60,219 bases of DNA from Osedax symbiont Rs1 (GTDB lineage Bacteria; Pseudomonadota; Gammaproteobacteria; Pseudomonadales; Balneatricaceae): assembly GCA_000416275.1 (NCBI GenBank), contig ASZJ01000099.1:30763-90981 (forward strand), in the 5' to 3' direction. The number at the start of each line of letters is the position of its first letter. Position 1 is the first letter of the stretch. The notes beneath the pieces are model-generated. The model had not been told where the DNA came from. It searched no databases and saw only the letters and a list, made by a program, of their open reading frames with translations. A program made the translations under genes and the position numbers. This document shows positions 38,807 to 49,167 of this stretch, piece after piece.

Positions 38807-39052
38807 TGCTTGCTCGGTGAAGCCGGTAGTCCCGTGTCCTGGCGCTTGAATAAAATAAAGTTGACCTGACTAGGGGGTGAATCGAATAAAGGTGGAGACT
38901 GGAGGAGTATGTAGGTGGTCTTAAGTTTGTTGCAGAGGCTCGCTAAGTGATTTAGGAGCTGTTTTGTCGGTATAGCAGCAGGCGGGTGGTGGATGGTGAT
39001 GTGATGAGTAATAGAGGATGGTCTGAGTTGTGCTGAATATGTGGTTCTGTGG

Positions 39053-39082
39053 GTAGGGCGCGGCGGTAGCGCCTCACCCTAC
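39053..39082. repeat. REP-like hairpin after fabB
   Basis: GTAGGG (39053-39058) and CCCTAC (39077-39082) enclose a GCGC/GCGC inner stem. It lies just after the fabB stop on the minus strand without a T-run. It resembles a REP element in shape; no second copy was seen in this window. Confidence 0.45.
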
Positions 39083-39101
39083 TCGATATGTGTTTAGATA
39101 G

Positions 39102-40316
39102 TTAGATCTTTTGGAAGACCAGTGTTGAGTTGGTGCCACCAAAGCCGAAGCTGTTAGACATTACGCGCTGTAGATCAGCGTTATCTTTACGCTCTTGCGC
39201 TATAGGTAAGCCGGCTGCTTCAGGGTCGATGTTATCTATATTTGCAGAGGCGCAAATAAAGTTGTTTTCTTGCATCAATAGGCAGTAAATGGCCTCTTGA
39301 ACACCGGTTGCGCCTAAAGAGTGGCCGGTTAAGGATTTTGTGGAGCTCACCGGTGGCATTTTATCGCCAAATGTTTGCTTCATTGCCTTAAGTTCTTGCA
39401 TGTCGCCAGCTGGAGTCGAAGTTCCGTGGGAGTTGATGTAGTCAATATCACCATCGACAGTGCTCATTGCCTGTTGCATGCAGCGTACAGCGCCTTCGCC
39501 TGAGGGGGCTACCATGTCGTAACCGTCAGAGGTGGCGCCGTAGCCGACCAGTTCTGCATAGATTTTAGCGCCGCGAGCTTTGGCGTGTTCGTACTCTTCA
39601 ATCACCAGCATGCCACCGCCACCAGCGATGACAAAGCCGTCGCGGTTTGCGTCATATGCTCGAGAAGCCGCTTCGGGAGTCTCATTGTATTTGCTGGATA
39701 GTGCGCCCATCGCATCAAACATAACACTTAACGACCAGTGTAGTTCCTCGCCGCCACCGGCAAAGACAATGTCTTGTTTGCCGAGTTGGATTTGCTCCAT
39801 TGCATTGCCGATACAGTGCGCGCTCGTGGCACAGGCCGATGTGATGGAGTAGTTGACGCCCTTGATTTTAAAGGGAGTGGCAAGACAGGCAGAAACAGTG
39901 CTGCCCATAGTGCGAGTAACACGATAGGGGCCAACGCGGCGCACGCCTTTAGTTCGCAAAATATCCGCAGCTTCGATGATGTCCGCAGAAGATGCGCCAC
40001 CAGAGCCAGCGACTAAGCCGGTGCGTACATTAGATACTTGCTCTTCAGTTAGGCCAGCATCTGCTATCGCCTGTTGCATAGAAACATAAGCATAGGCTGC
40101 TGCGTTGCCCATAAAGCGACGCAACTTGCGATCAATTAACGTTTCTATATCGAAATCTTCAATGCTTCCGGCAACATGACTGCGAAAGCCCATCTCTTTA
40201 TATTCGGGTTGAAATTTAATCCCTGAGCGACCGGTTTTAAGTGACTCTAGTACTGTTTCTTTATCTTTGCCGATGCAAGATACGATACCCATTCCAGTGA
40301 CAACAACGCGTTTCAT
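39102..40316 (-). CDS. fabB: 3-oxoacyl-ACP synthase I
   Basis: Condensing enzyme needed to elongate unsaturated fatty acids. The catalytic cysteine is in [11 protein letters not shown] near residue 163, with histidines in [11 protein letters not shown] and [11 protein letters not shown]. 404 residues. It lies 32 bp after fabA, so the pair is cotranscribed as in Pseudomonas. Confidence 0.96.
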   Translation of the reverse strand: MKRVVVTGMGIVSCIGKDKETVLESLKTGRSGIKFQPEYKEMGFRSHVAGSIEDFDIETLIDRKLRRFMGNAAAYAYVSMQQAIADAGLTEEQVSNVRTGLVAGSGGASSADIIEAADILRTKGVRRVGPYRVTRTMGSTVSACLATPFKIKGVNYSITSACATSAHCIGNAMEQIQLGKQDIVFAGGGEELHWSLSVMFDAMGALSSKYNETPEAASRAYDANRDGFVIAGGGGMLVIEEYEHAKARGAKIYAELVGYGATSDGYDMVAPSGEGAVRCMQQAMSTVDGDIDYINSHGTSTPAGDMQELKAMKQTFGDKMPPVSSTKSLTGHSLGATGVQEAIYCLLMQENNFICASANIDNIDPEAAGLPIAQERKDNADLQRVMSNSFGFGGTNSTLVFQKI

Positions 40317-40348
40317 TGGATTTCTCCTTTAATAATGTCAATGACTAA

Positions 40349-40864
40349 TTAAAAATCTGCAGTGGATTGGAAAAGTCCAACTTTAAGGTCGGATGCAGAG
40401 TAAATCTCTTTGCCGTCAACCGACATAGTTGCATCGGCGATACCCATAATCAGTCTGCGCTCAATCAGGCGCTTGATAGTGATTTTGTAAGTCACGGTTT
40501 TAGCGGTAGGTAATACTTGGCCAAAGAATTTAACTTGGCCAGAACCCAGTGCACGACCCTTGCCTAAATTGCCTTTCCAGCCGAGAAAAAATCCAACTAG
40601 TTGCCACATCGCGTCTAAGCCTAAGCAGCCAGGCATTACTGGATCGGTTGGGAAGTGACAGTCGAAAAACCACAGATCGGGGTTGATATCTAGCTCGGCG
40701 ATAATTTCGCCTTTGCCAAATTCGCCGCCATCAGCGGTGATAGAAGTGATTCTATCCATCATTAACATGTTGCCAACTGGAAGGCGGGCGTTGCCAGGGC
40801 CGAACATGTCACCATTGCCACAGCTTAGTAGCTCGTCGCGATTAAATGAAGAAGGTCTAGTCAT
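40349..40864 (-). CDS. fabA: 3-hydroxydecanoyl-ACP dehydratase/isomerase
   Basis: Introduces the cis double bond at C10 in unsaturated fatty acid synthesis. The active-site histidine is in [13 protein letters not shown] and the aspartate in [12 protein letters not shown]. From ATG 40864 it has 171 residues, like E. coli FabA; an in-frame ATG at 40882 would add six. A TATAAT at 40901-40906 (minus strand) would place the transcript start close to 40890, which favours the 40864 start. No -35 box is obvious. Confidence 0.95.
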   Translation of the reverse strand: MTRPSSFNRDELLSCGNGDMFGPGNARLPVGNMLMMDRITSITADGGEFGKGEIIAELDINPDLWFFDCHFPTDPVMPGCLGLDAMWQLVGFFLGWKGNLGKGRALGSGQVKFFGQVLPTAKTVTYKITIKRLIERRLIMGIADATMSVDGKEIYSASDLKVGLFQSTADF

Positions 40865-41097
40865 CTTAAAAAATGTTCTCATTTTATGAAATATCGGCCG
40901 ATTATACCGATTGTGGTTCGCTTAGGCATCAATTACCCGATAAAAATCTAATTACTATGACTTTAAATACCGTGGTTGTACTTTTAATTGTTATTTATCA
41001 ATTGCTTATTGTTTTAGTGTGAAAAGTAAAATGTTTGGGTTAGGGCTGGGAATGGTTGTCGAGGAAGTTATGCGAAGAATTTGAATACTTGAATTAT

Positions 41098-41125
41098 AAA
41101 ACCCCGCTGAATTAAATAGGGTTTT
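41098..41125 (-). terminator. Terminator-like hairpin after ispB
   Basis: AAAACCC (41098-41104) and GGGTTTT (41119-41125) flank a 14-nt loop; on the minus strand it follows the ispB stop and ends in a short T-run. Confidence 0.6.
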
Positions 41126-41161
41126 ATGAGCAAGGTCGAGGATCATACCTTTGGCAAGGGG

Positions 41162-42157
41162 TTAAGATTTTCTGGAGACTGCGAGTTTTGCTAAATCGAT
41201 GAGGGTGTCTCTAAAGCTGGATGCTTGGATGTCGTCAAGGCAATCGATGGCTTGCTGCGAATGGCTGAAGGCTTTTTGTTGGGTGTACTGAATAGCATTA
41301 GTTTGCTTGATTGCCTTCAATACTGGTGCTAAGTCCTGCAGTCCTCCATCGCGTATGGCGCGTCGAATCAGTTTTCTATTTGTATCGTCGGTTTCTTTCA
41401 TTGCCTGAATCAGTGGGAGTGTGGTCTTGCCTTCTGCCAGGTCGTCGCCGGTGTTTTTGCCCATTTCAGCGGCGCTGGAGATGTAATCCATAACGTCATC
41501 AATCAGCTGGAATGCAATGCCTAGATGGAGTCCGTAGTTTTTGAGGGCGGTGCGTTCCTTATCACTGGCGCTTGCTAATATTGCACCAGTTTCAGTGGCT
41601 GCTTCAAATAATTTGGCTGTTTTAGCGATGATGACCTTCATGTAGTCATCTTCACTTAAATCTGGGTTTCTGCTATTGAGTAGTTGTAGTACCTCGCCTT
41701 CCGCAATTACGTTGGTTGCATTGGAAATAACGTTCATTATTTCAAGTTCGCCAATTTCAACCATGATCTGGAAGGCGCGTGAATATAAGAAATCACCGAC
41801 TAAAACGCTGGGGCCGTTTCCCCACTTGGCGTTGGCGGTATCTTTGCCTCTGCGTAAATCGGAGCTATCTACTACATCGTCATGCAATAATGTGGCGGTG
41901 TGAATAAATTCAATAGTAGCTGCGAGTTTAATGTGCGCTGGATTGCTCTCGCTGACGGTGTTCTGTATGGCGAGGTGGTTGCAGGCATTGCTGGCCAGTA
42001 AAACCAATAGAGGTCGAAAACGTTTGCCGCCACTGGAAACTATGTAGTGGCCTATTTTTTCAACGAGAGGGACAGTGGATCCCAAATGATTAATGATGTA
42101 GTCATTGACAGCTAAGAACTGTGGTTCGATAATAGGATTGAGCTGATGTGGCTGCAT
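41162..42157 (-). CDS. ispB: Octaprenyl diphosphate synthase
   Basis: Trans-prenyltransferase that builds the ubiquinone side chain. The two aspartate-rich motifs are LLHDDVVDSSDLRRG (near residue 90) and LIDDVMDY (near 217). 331 residues. Divergent from rplU, as in E. coli and Pseudomonas. Chain length (C40 or C45) cannot be told from sequence. Confidence 0.94.
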   Translation of the reverse strand: MQPHQLNPIIEPQFLAVNDYIINHLGSTVPLVEKIGHYIVSSGGKRFRPLLVLLASNACNHLAIQNTVSESNPAHIKLAATIEFIHTATLLHDDVVDSSDLRRGKDTANAKWGNGPSVLVGDFLYSRAFQIMVEIGELEIMNVISNATNVIAEGEVLQLLNSRNPDLSEDDYMKVIIAKTAKLFEAATETGAILASASDKERTALKNYGLHLGIAFQLIDDVMDYISSAAEMGKNTGDDLAEGKTTLPLIQAMKETDDTNRKLIRRAIRDGGLQDLAPVLKAIKQTNAIQYTQQKAFSHSQQAIDCLDDIQASSFRDTLIDLAKLAVSRKS

Positions 42158-42402
42158 AATAAATATGATTTCTATTGGTAAAAGTGAGTGGTGTTTGCTA
42201 AGCGAATGCTAGGGTGTGGTCGTTATTCTGTCAAGGCTTTGCGCGATTATCAGATAGTTTATGCGCTAAAATCTGGTAGTTGGTTGGTTAATGTAGGTGT
42301 TTGTCAGTGGTCGGTGTGGCTAAATTGATTAGATTGGTTTAAATTATTGTCTGAAAAAAATTTTGGCTGATGTAGGGTTCCGGGAAATACTAAGATAAAA
42401 GC

Positions 42403-42429
42403 TTGAGCTTTGTGATTTTTTGCTATAAT
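42403..42429 (+). promoter_or_regulatory. Promoter of rplU-rpmA
   Basis: TATAAT at 42424-42429 preceded by TGC (extended -10). TTGAGC at 42403-42408 is a possible -35, at a short 15-bp spacing. Confidence 0.6.
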
Positions 42430-42443
42430 ATTTCGCGCCCTAA

Positions 42444-42518
42444 GCTTGTCCAACCTTTAGCTCCCTGTTATATGGCTTTGCCAATAGAAGCAGGTATCAT
42501 TTTAGTAGCCGGACAAGC
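42444..42518 (+). promoter_or_regulatory. Structured leader of rplU
   Basis: GCTTGTCC (42444-42451) pairs perfectly with GGACAAGC (42511-42518), closing a domain that contains CCTG/CAGG and TGGC-TTT-GCCA stems. It lies between promoter and ribosome binding site, the place for autogenous control by a ribosomal protein. The effector is not known. Confidence 0.5.
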
Positions 42519-42537
42519 CGTAAACTGGAGAGAGAAA

Positions 42538-42849
42538 ATGTTTGCAGTAATTGTAAGCGGCGGTAAGCAGTACCGTGTAGAAGAAGGCTATACTCTTAAA
42601 TTAGAGAAATTAGCTGTAGAAGCAGGTTCTAGTATCGATTTCGACCGCGTATTAATGGTCGGAAACGGTGATGAGATTCAAGTTGGCGCGCCTGTTGTTG
42701 GTGGTGCTAAAGTGACTGCAGAAGTGTTAAGTCACGGTCGTGGTGAGAAAATTAGTATCATCAAGTTCCGTCGTCGTAAGCATTCAATGACACGTCAGGG
42801 TCACCGTCAATGGTACACTGAAGTTAAAATCACAGGCATCAGCGCTTAA
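42538..42849 (+). CDS. rplU: 50S ribosomal protein L21
   Basis: The start [14 protein letters not shown] and the basic C-terminal [16 protein letters not shown] identify bL21. 103 residues from ATG 42538, which has GGAGAGAG upstream. rpmA follows 22 bp later. Confidence 0.98.
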   Translation: MFAVIVSGGKQYRVEEGYTLKLEKLAVEAGSSIDFDRVLMVGNGDEIQVGAPVVGGAKVTAEVLSHGRGEKISIIKFRRRKHSMTRQGHRQWYTEVKITGISA

Positions 42850-42871
42850 GCTGGTCTAAAGGAGATAACTC

Positions 42872-43129
42872 ATGGCTCATAAGAAAGCTGGTGGTTCTAC
42901 TAAGAACGGTCGCGACTCCAACGCCAAGCGCTTAGGTGTTAAGCGCTTCGGTGGTCAAGTTGTTGTGGCTGGAAATATCCTTGTTCGTCAGCGTGGTACT
43001 AAGTTCCACGCTGGTGTAAATGTAGGAATTGGTAAAGATCATACTCTTTTCGCTAAGGCGGATGGTGTGGTTAAGTTTATCGTTAAAGGCCCGAAAAATC
43101 GTAAGTTCATTACTATTGAAACTGCGTAA
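42872..43129 (+). CDS. rpmA: 50S ribosomal protein L27
   Basis: N-terminus [17 protein letters not shown] reaches into the peptidyl transferase centre; the methionine is followed directly by AHKKAGG, so no protease-cleaved extension as in Firmicutes. 85 residues. AAAGGAG precedes the ATG, and a strong terminator follows. Confidence 0.98.
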   Translation: MAHKKAGGSTKNGRDSNAKRLGVKRFGGQVVVAGNILVRQRGTKFHAGVNVGIGKDHTLFAKADGVVKFIVKGPKNRKFITIETA

Positions 43130-43144
43130 TCGGTGTGTTTAGGC

Positions 43145-43177
43145 AAAAAAAGCTCCGCTTAGCGGGGCTTTTTTTTT
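43145..43177 (+). terminator. Terminator of rplU-rpmA
   Basis: AAGCTCCGCT pairs with AGCGGGGCTT (one mismatch), flanked by A7 and a T9 run. Confidence 0.9.
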
Positions 43178-43373
43178 GGCTGTTGTTTGAGGTTGTCATT
43201 TGTTGGTAGCGTCAATAGTAGTGGTGCTTGGTGGTGTTGCTGTTTATAGTTGATTGGAATTTACGTGGATTCGAGTGTGTTTTATAATTCTAATGCAAGT
43301 GTGAATAATTAAGTGGATAGTTGTTCTTTAAATAGCTATCACAGCGTAAAGAGAAGTCTTTGGGAGGTTCTAA

Positions 43374-44579
<1,206 letters not shown>

Positions 44580-44589
44580 GGAGTGTTTA

Positions 44590-45714
44590 GTGAGTCAGGA
44601 CCGCAACATATTAGCTAAATCCCGCAAGTGGGTGGTTAAAATAGGCAGTGCATTATTGACCGATGATGGTCGAGGGCTTGATTATCAGGCGATTGGTCGC
44701 TGGGTGGATCAGCTGGTGGCGCTAAAGGCGCAAGGTGTCGATGTCGTGTTGGTGTCTTCGGGAGCGATTGCTGAGGGTATGACCCGGCTGGGTTGGAATA
44801 AACGACCGGCGCAAGTTTATCGTCTACAGGCGGCTGCGGCAGTGGGGCAGATGGGCTTGGTGCAAGTTTACGAAGCTAATTTTGATCGTCACAATACGCG
44901 AACCGCGCAAGTGCTGCTGACTCATGAAGATTTATCGGATCGTAAGCGCTACCTGAATGCTCGGGGTACGTTGTGTACTTTGCTGGAGTTAGGTGTGGTG
45001 CCGGTTGTCAATGAAAATGACACGGTGATTACCGATGAAATTAAGTTTGGTGATAATGATACTTTAGCTGCGCTGGTAGCGAATTTAGTGGAAGCTGAGG
45101 TGGTGGTCTTGTTGACCGATCAGCTGGGGTTGTTTAGTGCTGATCCACGAGAGGATGAAAATGCTACTCTTATCTCTCAGGCAAAAGCTGATGATCCTAT
45201 GATCGCTTCGGTAGCGGGGGCTGGTGGTGTTTTTGGTCGTGGCGGCATGGTGACTAAAGTGCGAGCTGCAAAGCTTGCTGCGCGCTCTGGTGCGGTGACC
45301 GTCATTGCCAGTGGGCGGGTGGGTGATGTGTTGTTAAAGATCCGTGCTGGGCAAGAGTTGGGCACGTTGATTTTGCCTTCTCGCTCGCCGCTTGTGGCGC
45401 GCAAGCAGTGGCTGGCAGGTCAGTTGCAAATCCGAGGTACTGTTGTGGTCGATGATGGCGCTCGAGAGGCGTTGCAGCAGCGAGGTAAAAGCTTGTTGCC
45501 CGCAGGGGTTAAGTCAGTTTCAGGTGCGTTTTCGCGCGGCGATATGGTGCTGATAGTGGATGAGTTAGGGGTTGAGTTGGCCAGAGGGTTGGTGAATTAC
45601 GCCGCTGATCAAGCGCGCAGTATTATCGGCATGTCTAGTGCCATGATTCAGCAGACGATAGGTTTTGTCAATGAAGATGAGTTAGTGCATCGGGATAATT
45701 TTGTGTTGGTGTGA
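44590..45714 (+). CDS. proB: Glutamate 5-kinase
   Basis: First step of proline synthesis. An amino-acid kinase domain ([34 protein letters not shown]) is followed by a C-terminal PUA domain from about residue 275. The GTG at 44590 is the likely start, since AAGGAG lies 6 nt upstream, giving 374 residues; a TTG at 44560 would overlap obgE. Obg-proB is the Pseudomonas order. Confidence 0.95.
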   Translation: MSQDRNILAKSRKWVVKIGSALLTDDGRGLDYQAIGRWVDQLVALKAQGVDVVLVSSGAIAEGMTRLGWNKRPAQVYRLQAAAAVGQMGLVQVYEANFDRHNTRTAQVLLTHEDLSDRKRYLNARGTLCTLLELGVVPVVNENDTVITDEIKFGDNDTLAALVANLVEAEVVVLLTDQLGLFSADPREDENATLISQAKADDPMIASVAGAGGVFGRGGMVTKVRAAKLAARSGAVTVIASGRVGDVLLKIRAGQELGTLILPSRSPLVARKQWLAGQLQIRGTVVVDDGAREALQQRGKSLLPAGVKSVSGAFSRGDMVLIVDELGVELARGLVNYAADQARSIIGMSSAMIQQTIGFVNEDELVHRDNFVLV

Positions 45715-45770
45715 CGGGGTTTTGTCGATGGTTTTGCTTGTGCGTTAAGTCTCGAGCCAATATTTAGAGT

Positions 45771-45799
45771 AAAAAAAACCGGCAGCGCCGGTTTTTTTT
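45771..45799. terminator. Bidirectional terminator proB/rpsT
   Basis: A8 plus CCGGC pairs with GCCGG plus T8 around AGC. The symmetric T-runs let it serve both proB (plus) and rpsT (minus). Confidence 0.92.
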
Positions 45800-45838
45800 C
45801 AGTCGCTGCAATAAATTGCGCGGCTGAGAGTGCTAAGA

Positions 45839-46102
45839 TTATGCAAGTGCTTTGATCTTAGTATTCATTCTGCTTTTTACACGAGCGATCTTGTTTTTAG
45901 TGAAAATGCCTTTGCTGACAGATGCATCTAAAACAGACTGTGCAGACTTGAATGTTTCAGTCGCAACAGCCTTATCACCAGCTTCAATAGCTGCGATAAC
46001 TTTTTTCATGTAAGTACGAGCCATAGAGCGAAAGCTAGCGTTGTGTTGACGACGCTTTTCCGCTTGACGGGCACGTTTTTTTGATCCTGCGGAATTCGCC
46101 AT
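45839..46102 (-). CDS. rpsT: 30S ribosomal protein S20
   Basis: Small basic protein beginning [18 protein letters not shown] and ending in [10 protein letters not shown]. 87 residues. AGGAG precedes the ATG. It is divergent from murJ, which is the usual E. coli/Pseudomonas neighbourhood (rpsT, murJ, ribF, ileS). Confidence 0.98.
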   Translation of the reverse strand: MANSAGSKKRARQAEKRRQHNASFRSMARTYMKKVIAAIEAGDKAVATETFKSAQSVLDASVSKGIFTKNKIARVKSRMNTKIKALA

Positions 46103-46167
46103 GATCTTGCTCCTAAGAAATAGATGTTCCGATAAGCAACATGCTTAGCGGTAAATTGAGAGGCGAG

Positions 46168-46196
46168 ATTATTCATATTTATTGCCCAGATGTCAA
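46168..46196 (-). promoter_or_regulatory. Promoter of rpsT
   Basis: On the minus strand TTGACA (46191-46196), a 17-bp spacer and AATAAT (46168-46173) make a near-consensus sigma-70 promoter about 65 bp upstream of the rpsT ATG. Confidence 0.8.
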
Positions 46197-46337
46197 TAAA
46201 AACCAGATATTTTCTACAACAACGCGTGAAATTTGCCGAAATTCGAATCTCAGCTAACAATTTGTGCCGTACTTTGTTGCAATAGTGTGCTTAAAATTAG
46301 CAGTTTCGTATCGAACATTAGTGGTAAAGGTAGTTGA

Positions 46338-48041
46338 GTGAAAGATAAAGTGAGTAGTGAGTCAGGTGATGATGGTTTTTCTAAGCAGCGACAAAAGAAC
46401 CGAAGTGAGCTTGGAGGGCAAGTGTCAATCAGTGCGCAGTCTGAGGAAAAAAAAGATCTAGACTCTGCTGAGAGCAAAGTAGAAAAAGCACCTTCCAGCT
46501 TGCCAAGATCCAGTTTATTGCGATCCAGCCTGCTGGTGTCGACCATGACCATGCTCTCTCGGGTGTTGGGTTTGGCGCGCGATGTGGTGGTGGCTAATTA
46601 TTTTGGAGCCGGCAGTGCGGCGGATGCTTTTTTCGTCGCTTTTAAAATACCTAATTTTTTACGACGGCTATTTGCCGAAGGCGCGTTCGCGCAAGCTTTT
46701 GTGCCAGTGTTAAGTGAGTATCGCAGTCAGCGAGATTTGCTAGCAGTGCAGGGCTTGGTAAATCGAGTGGCGGGTAATTTAGGTTTTATCTTGCTGGTGA
46801 TAACTGTGGTTGCCGTCTTGGGGGCTCCAGTGTTGACAGCGGTGTTCGCGCCGGGATTCTATCTGCATGCGGAGCAGCAGTTTGACTTGGCTGCACATAT
46901 GCTGGCGATTACTTTTCCGTATTTAATGTTGATCTCCCTGACCGCGTTTGCCGGAGCCGTGCTGAATAGTTACGAACATTTCGCGGTGCCGGCGTTTACT
47001 CCAGTATTGTTAAATTTGTGTTTGATTGGCAGTGCTATTTTTTTGAGTCCGTTCTTCGATCAGCCAATCATAGCGCTTGCCTGGGGAGTGTTGATGGCAG
47101 GGGTGATACAGTTGCTGTTTCAGCTGCCGTTCTTGATGCGGATCAAGCTAATGCCAATCCCAATTGTCGATTGGCAAGATCCGGGGGTGCGCAGGATTTT
47201 AAGTTTGATGGTGCCCGCTTTATTCGGAGTTTCAGTGGCGCAGATCAATTTGTTGCTGGATACGGTCTTGGCGACGTTTTTACAAACCGGTAGTGTCTCT
47301 TGGTTGTATTATTCTGATCGTTTAGCTGAGCTGCCTTTAGGGGTGTTTGCGATAGCTATATCGACAGTGATCATGCCCAGTTTGTCACGTAAGAGCGCAA
47401 ATAAGTCGATGCAGTCTTTTGCGGTCACTTTGGATTGGGCGCTGCGGATGATTTTTTTGATCGGGCTGCCCTCCGCACTAGCGCTATTTTTATTGGCCGA
47501 GCCGCTGCTGGTGACGCTCTTTGGTTACGGCAATATGAATGAGCAGGATATTGTGATGGCGGCAAAAAGTTTACGGGCATACTCCTGTGGGCTGCTGGCG
47601 TTTATGTTGATCAAAGTGCTAGCGCCTGGTTTTTTTGCCAGGCAAGATATGAAAACCCCAGTAAAAATAGCAATCCAAGCGATGGTTGCCAACATGATCT
47701 TCAATTTAATATTAATTTTCCCCTTTGCGCACGTCGGGTTGGCGGCGGCGACTTCCATGTCGGCATTTTTGAATGCAGGTTTGCTGTTGTACGGGTTGTT
47801 AAAAGTTGGAGTGTTTAAGTGGCAGCCGGGTTGGGGGTTGGTTATATTTAGAATTTTCTGTGGTTGCGCAGTATTGCTGCCGGCCATATATTTCATCAAT
47901 GTTGATTTGCAGCAGTGGCTAGCCTGGAGTATGTGGCAGCGCATTGCCAATATGGCGTTGCTGGTGGGGGTCGGGGTGTTTAGTTATGTCGCTGTTTTGC
48001 TGGCGCTTGGCTTGAGAAAAAAGGATATTATTATCTCGTAA
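46338..48041 (+). CDS. murJ: Lipid II flippase MurJ
   Basis: Multi-helix (about 14) inner membrane protein that flips lipid II for peptidoglycan. The family start is MTMLSRVLGLARDVVVA near residue 71, followed by ADAFFVAFKIPNFLRRLFAEGAF. At 567 residues it is about 55 longer than E. coli MurJ because of a charged, serine-rich N-terminal extension. No ATG lies nearer; an in-frame GTG at 46422 with GGAGG upstream would shorten the extension to about 40 residues. The translation start is therefore uncertain. Confidence 0.94.
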   Translation: MKDKVSSESGDDGFSKQRQKNRSELGGQVSISAQSEEKKDLDSAESKVEKAPSSLPRSSLLRSSLLVSTMTMLSRVLGLARDVVVANYFGAGSAADAFFVAFKIPNFLRRLFAEGAFAQAFVPVLSEYRSQRDLLAVQGLVNRVAGNLGFILLVITVVAVLGAPVLTAVFAPGFYLHAEQQFDLAAHMLAITFPYLMLISLTAFAGAVLNSYEHFAVPAFTPVLLNLCLIGSAIFLSPFFDQPIIALAWGVLMAGVIQLLFQLPFLMRIKLMPIPIVDWQDPGVRRILSLMVPALFGVSVAQINLLLDTVLATFLQTGSVSWLYYSDRLAELPLGVFAIAISTVIMPSLSRKSANKSMQSFAVTLDWALRMIFLIGLPSALALFLLAEPLLVTLFGYGNMNEQDIVMAAKSLRAYSCGLLAFMLIKVLAPGFFARQDMKTPVKIAIQAMVANMIFNLILIFPFAHVGLAAATSMSAFLNAGLLLYGLLKVGVFKWQPGWGLVIFRIFCGCAVLLPAIYFINVDLQQWLAWSMWQRIANMALLVGVGVFSYVAVLLALGLRKKDIIIS

Positions 48042-48213
48042 ACAATTGGTCCCGATCGTTTTTTTAAGCGCAAATGTGGTTTTTATGTGTGCTTTGCGCT
48101 GCCGGTCGGCGCAATACTGAGCTCTGTTAGCATTTTTAATGCGTGCAATTGTACCAGTCCGTTCAGAACTGGGCTATAATCGTGCGCTTTTGCGGTAGAT
48201 GTAATAGCAATCG

Positions 48214-49149
48214 ATGGAATTAATACGTGCAATTCATAATTTGCGGCCCGCACACTTAGGTTGTGTGGCAACCATTGGTAAGTTTGATGGTGTGCATTTA
48301 GGTCACCAACAAATTTTGCGGCAGCTGAAAGTCAAGGCGTCAGCGATGGGCCTGCCCTCGCTGGTTATTTTGTTTGAGCCGCATCCCGCTGAATTTTTTG
48401 TCCCGGAAAAGGCTCCAGCAAGATTAAATTCTCTGGCGACCAAGCTTGAGTACTTGGCGCAGCAGCAAATTGATCGGGTACTGTGTCTTAATTTTAACCA
48501 AAAACTATCGGCGGTCCCGGCCGATGATTTTATCGCAGCGCTGTTAGTCAATAAATTAGCGGTAGCGCACTTTGTGGTTGGGGATGATTTTAGATTCGGT
48601 CAGGGCCGTAAAGGTAGCTTCGAGCTGTTGCAACAACGAGGCCAAGAATTCGGTTTTGCGGTAGAAAAAAGTCAGACTTTAATGGATGACGATGAGCGCG
48701 TCAGCAGTACTAAAATACGACAGTTGTTAGCCGAACACAATTTTAGCAGAGCCGCGCAACTACTCGGCCGACCCTTCAGTATGAAAGGGCGGGTGGTGCA
48801 CGGGCAAAAATTAGCGCGAACTTTGGGGGTGCCGACCGCAAATATTAAAACCCCTAAGCACAATCTTCCTTTGAAAGGGGTGTTTGCAGTGACCGCGACT
48901 ACCGCCGCCGGCACAATCTACCAAGCGGTGGCGAATCTCGGCAACAGGCCAACTGTCAATGGACTGAAGCCGGTACTTGAAGTGCATATGTTTGACTTTG
49001 AACAACAGATTTACGGGCAAAAACTCACTGTAGAATTTAACCACTATTTACGAGCAGAGCAAAAATTTGCTGATCTTGATCAGCTAAAACTAGCAATTTT
49101 TAATGATATTGAAATGGCAAAACAGTATTTTGCCTCACTAAACCAGTAA
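48214..49149 (+). CDS. ribF: Bifunctional riboflavin kinase / FAD synthetase
   Basis: Makes FMN and FAD. The N-terminal FAD synthetase part has IGKFDGVHLGHQ near residue 21 and VVGDDFRFG; the C-terminal kinase part has GVPTANI and VANLGNRPTV. 311 residues. A TATAAT lies at about 48175. It is followed by ileS 18 bp later. Confidence 0.96.
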   Translation: MELIRAIHNLRPAHLGCVATIGKFDGVHLGHQQILRQLKVKASAMGLPSLVILFEPHPAEFFVPEKAPARLNSLATKLEYLAQQQIDRVLCLNFNQKLSAVPADDFIAALLVNKLAVAHFVVGDDFRFGQGRKGSFELLQQRGQEFGFAVEKSQTLMDDDERVSSTKIRQLLAEHNFSRAAQLLGRPFSMKGRVVHGQKLARTLGVPTANIKTPKHNLPLKGVFAVTATTAAGTIYQAVANLGNRPTVNGLKPVLEVHMFDFEQQIYGQKLTVEFNHYLRAEQKFADLDQLKLAIFNDIEMAKQYFASLNQ

Positions 49150-49167
49150 TGGGTATGGAAAACAGAA

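Larger units (their letters stand above)
38763..39101. other. Intergenic region maeB-fabB (339 bp)
   Basis: Starts with the maeB terminator. The stretch 38890-39025 is rich in GGA and GGT on the plus strand (at least six GGA), and is followed by the hairpin at 39053. No ORF is supported. Confidence 0.45.
42158..42537. other. Divergent region ispB-rplU (380 bp)
   Basis: Holds the rplU promoter and structured leader, listed separately. The rest shows no gene; an upstream in-frame extension of rplU from 42403 is not credible because it would start before the promoter's -10 box. Confidence 0.6.

Noticed and set aside
42403-42537. N-terminal extension of L21 (45 extra codons)
   Set aside because: It would begin before the -10 box of the promoter; the ATG at 42538 has a strong ribosome binding site and the family start.
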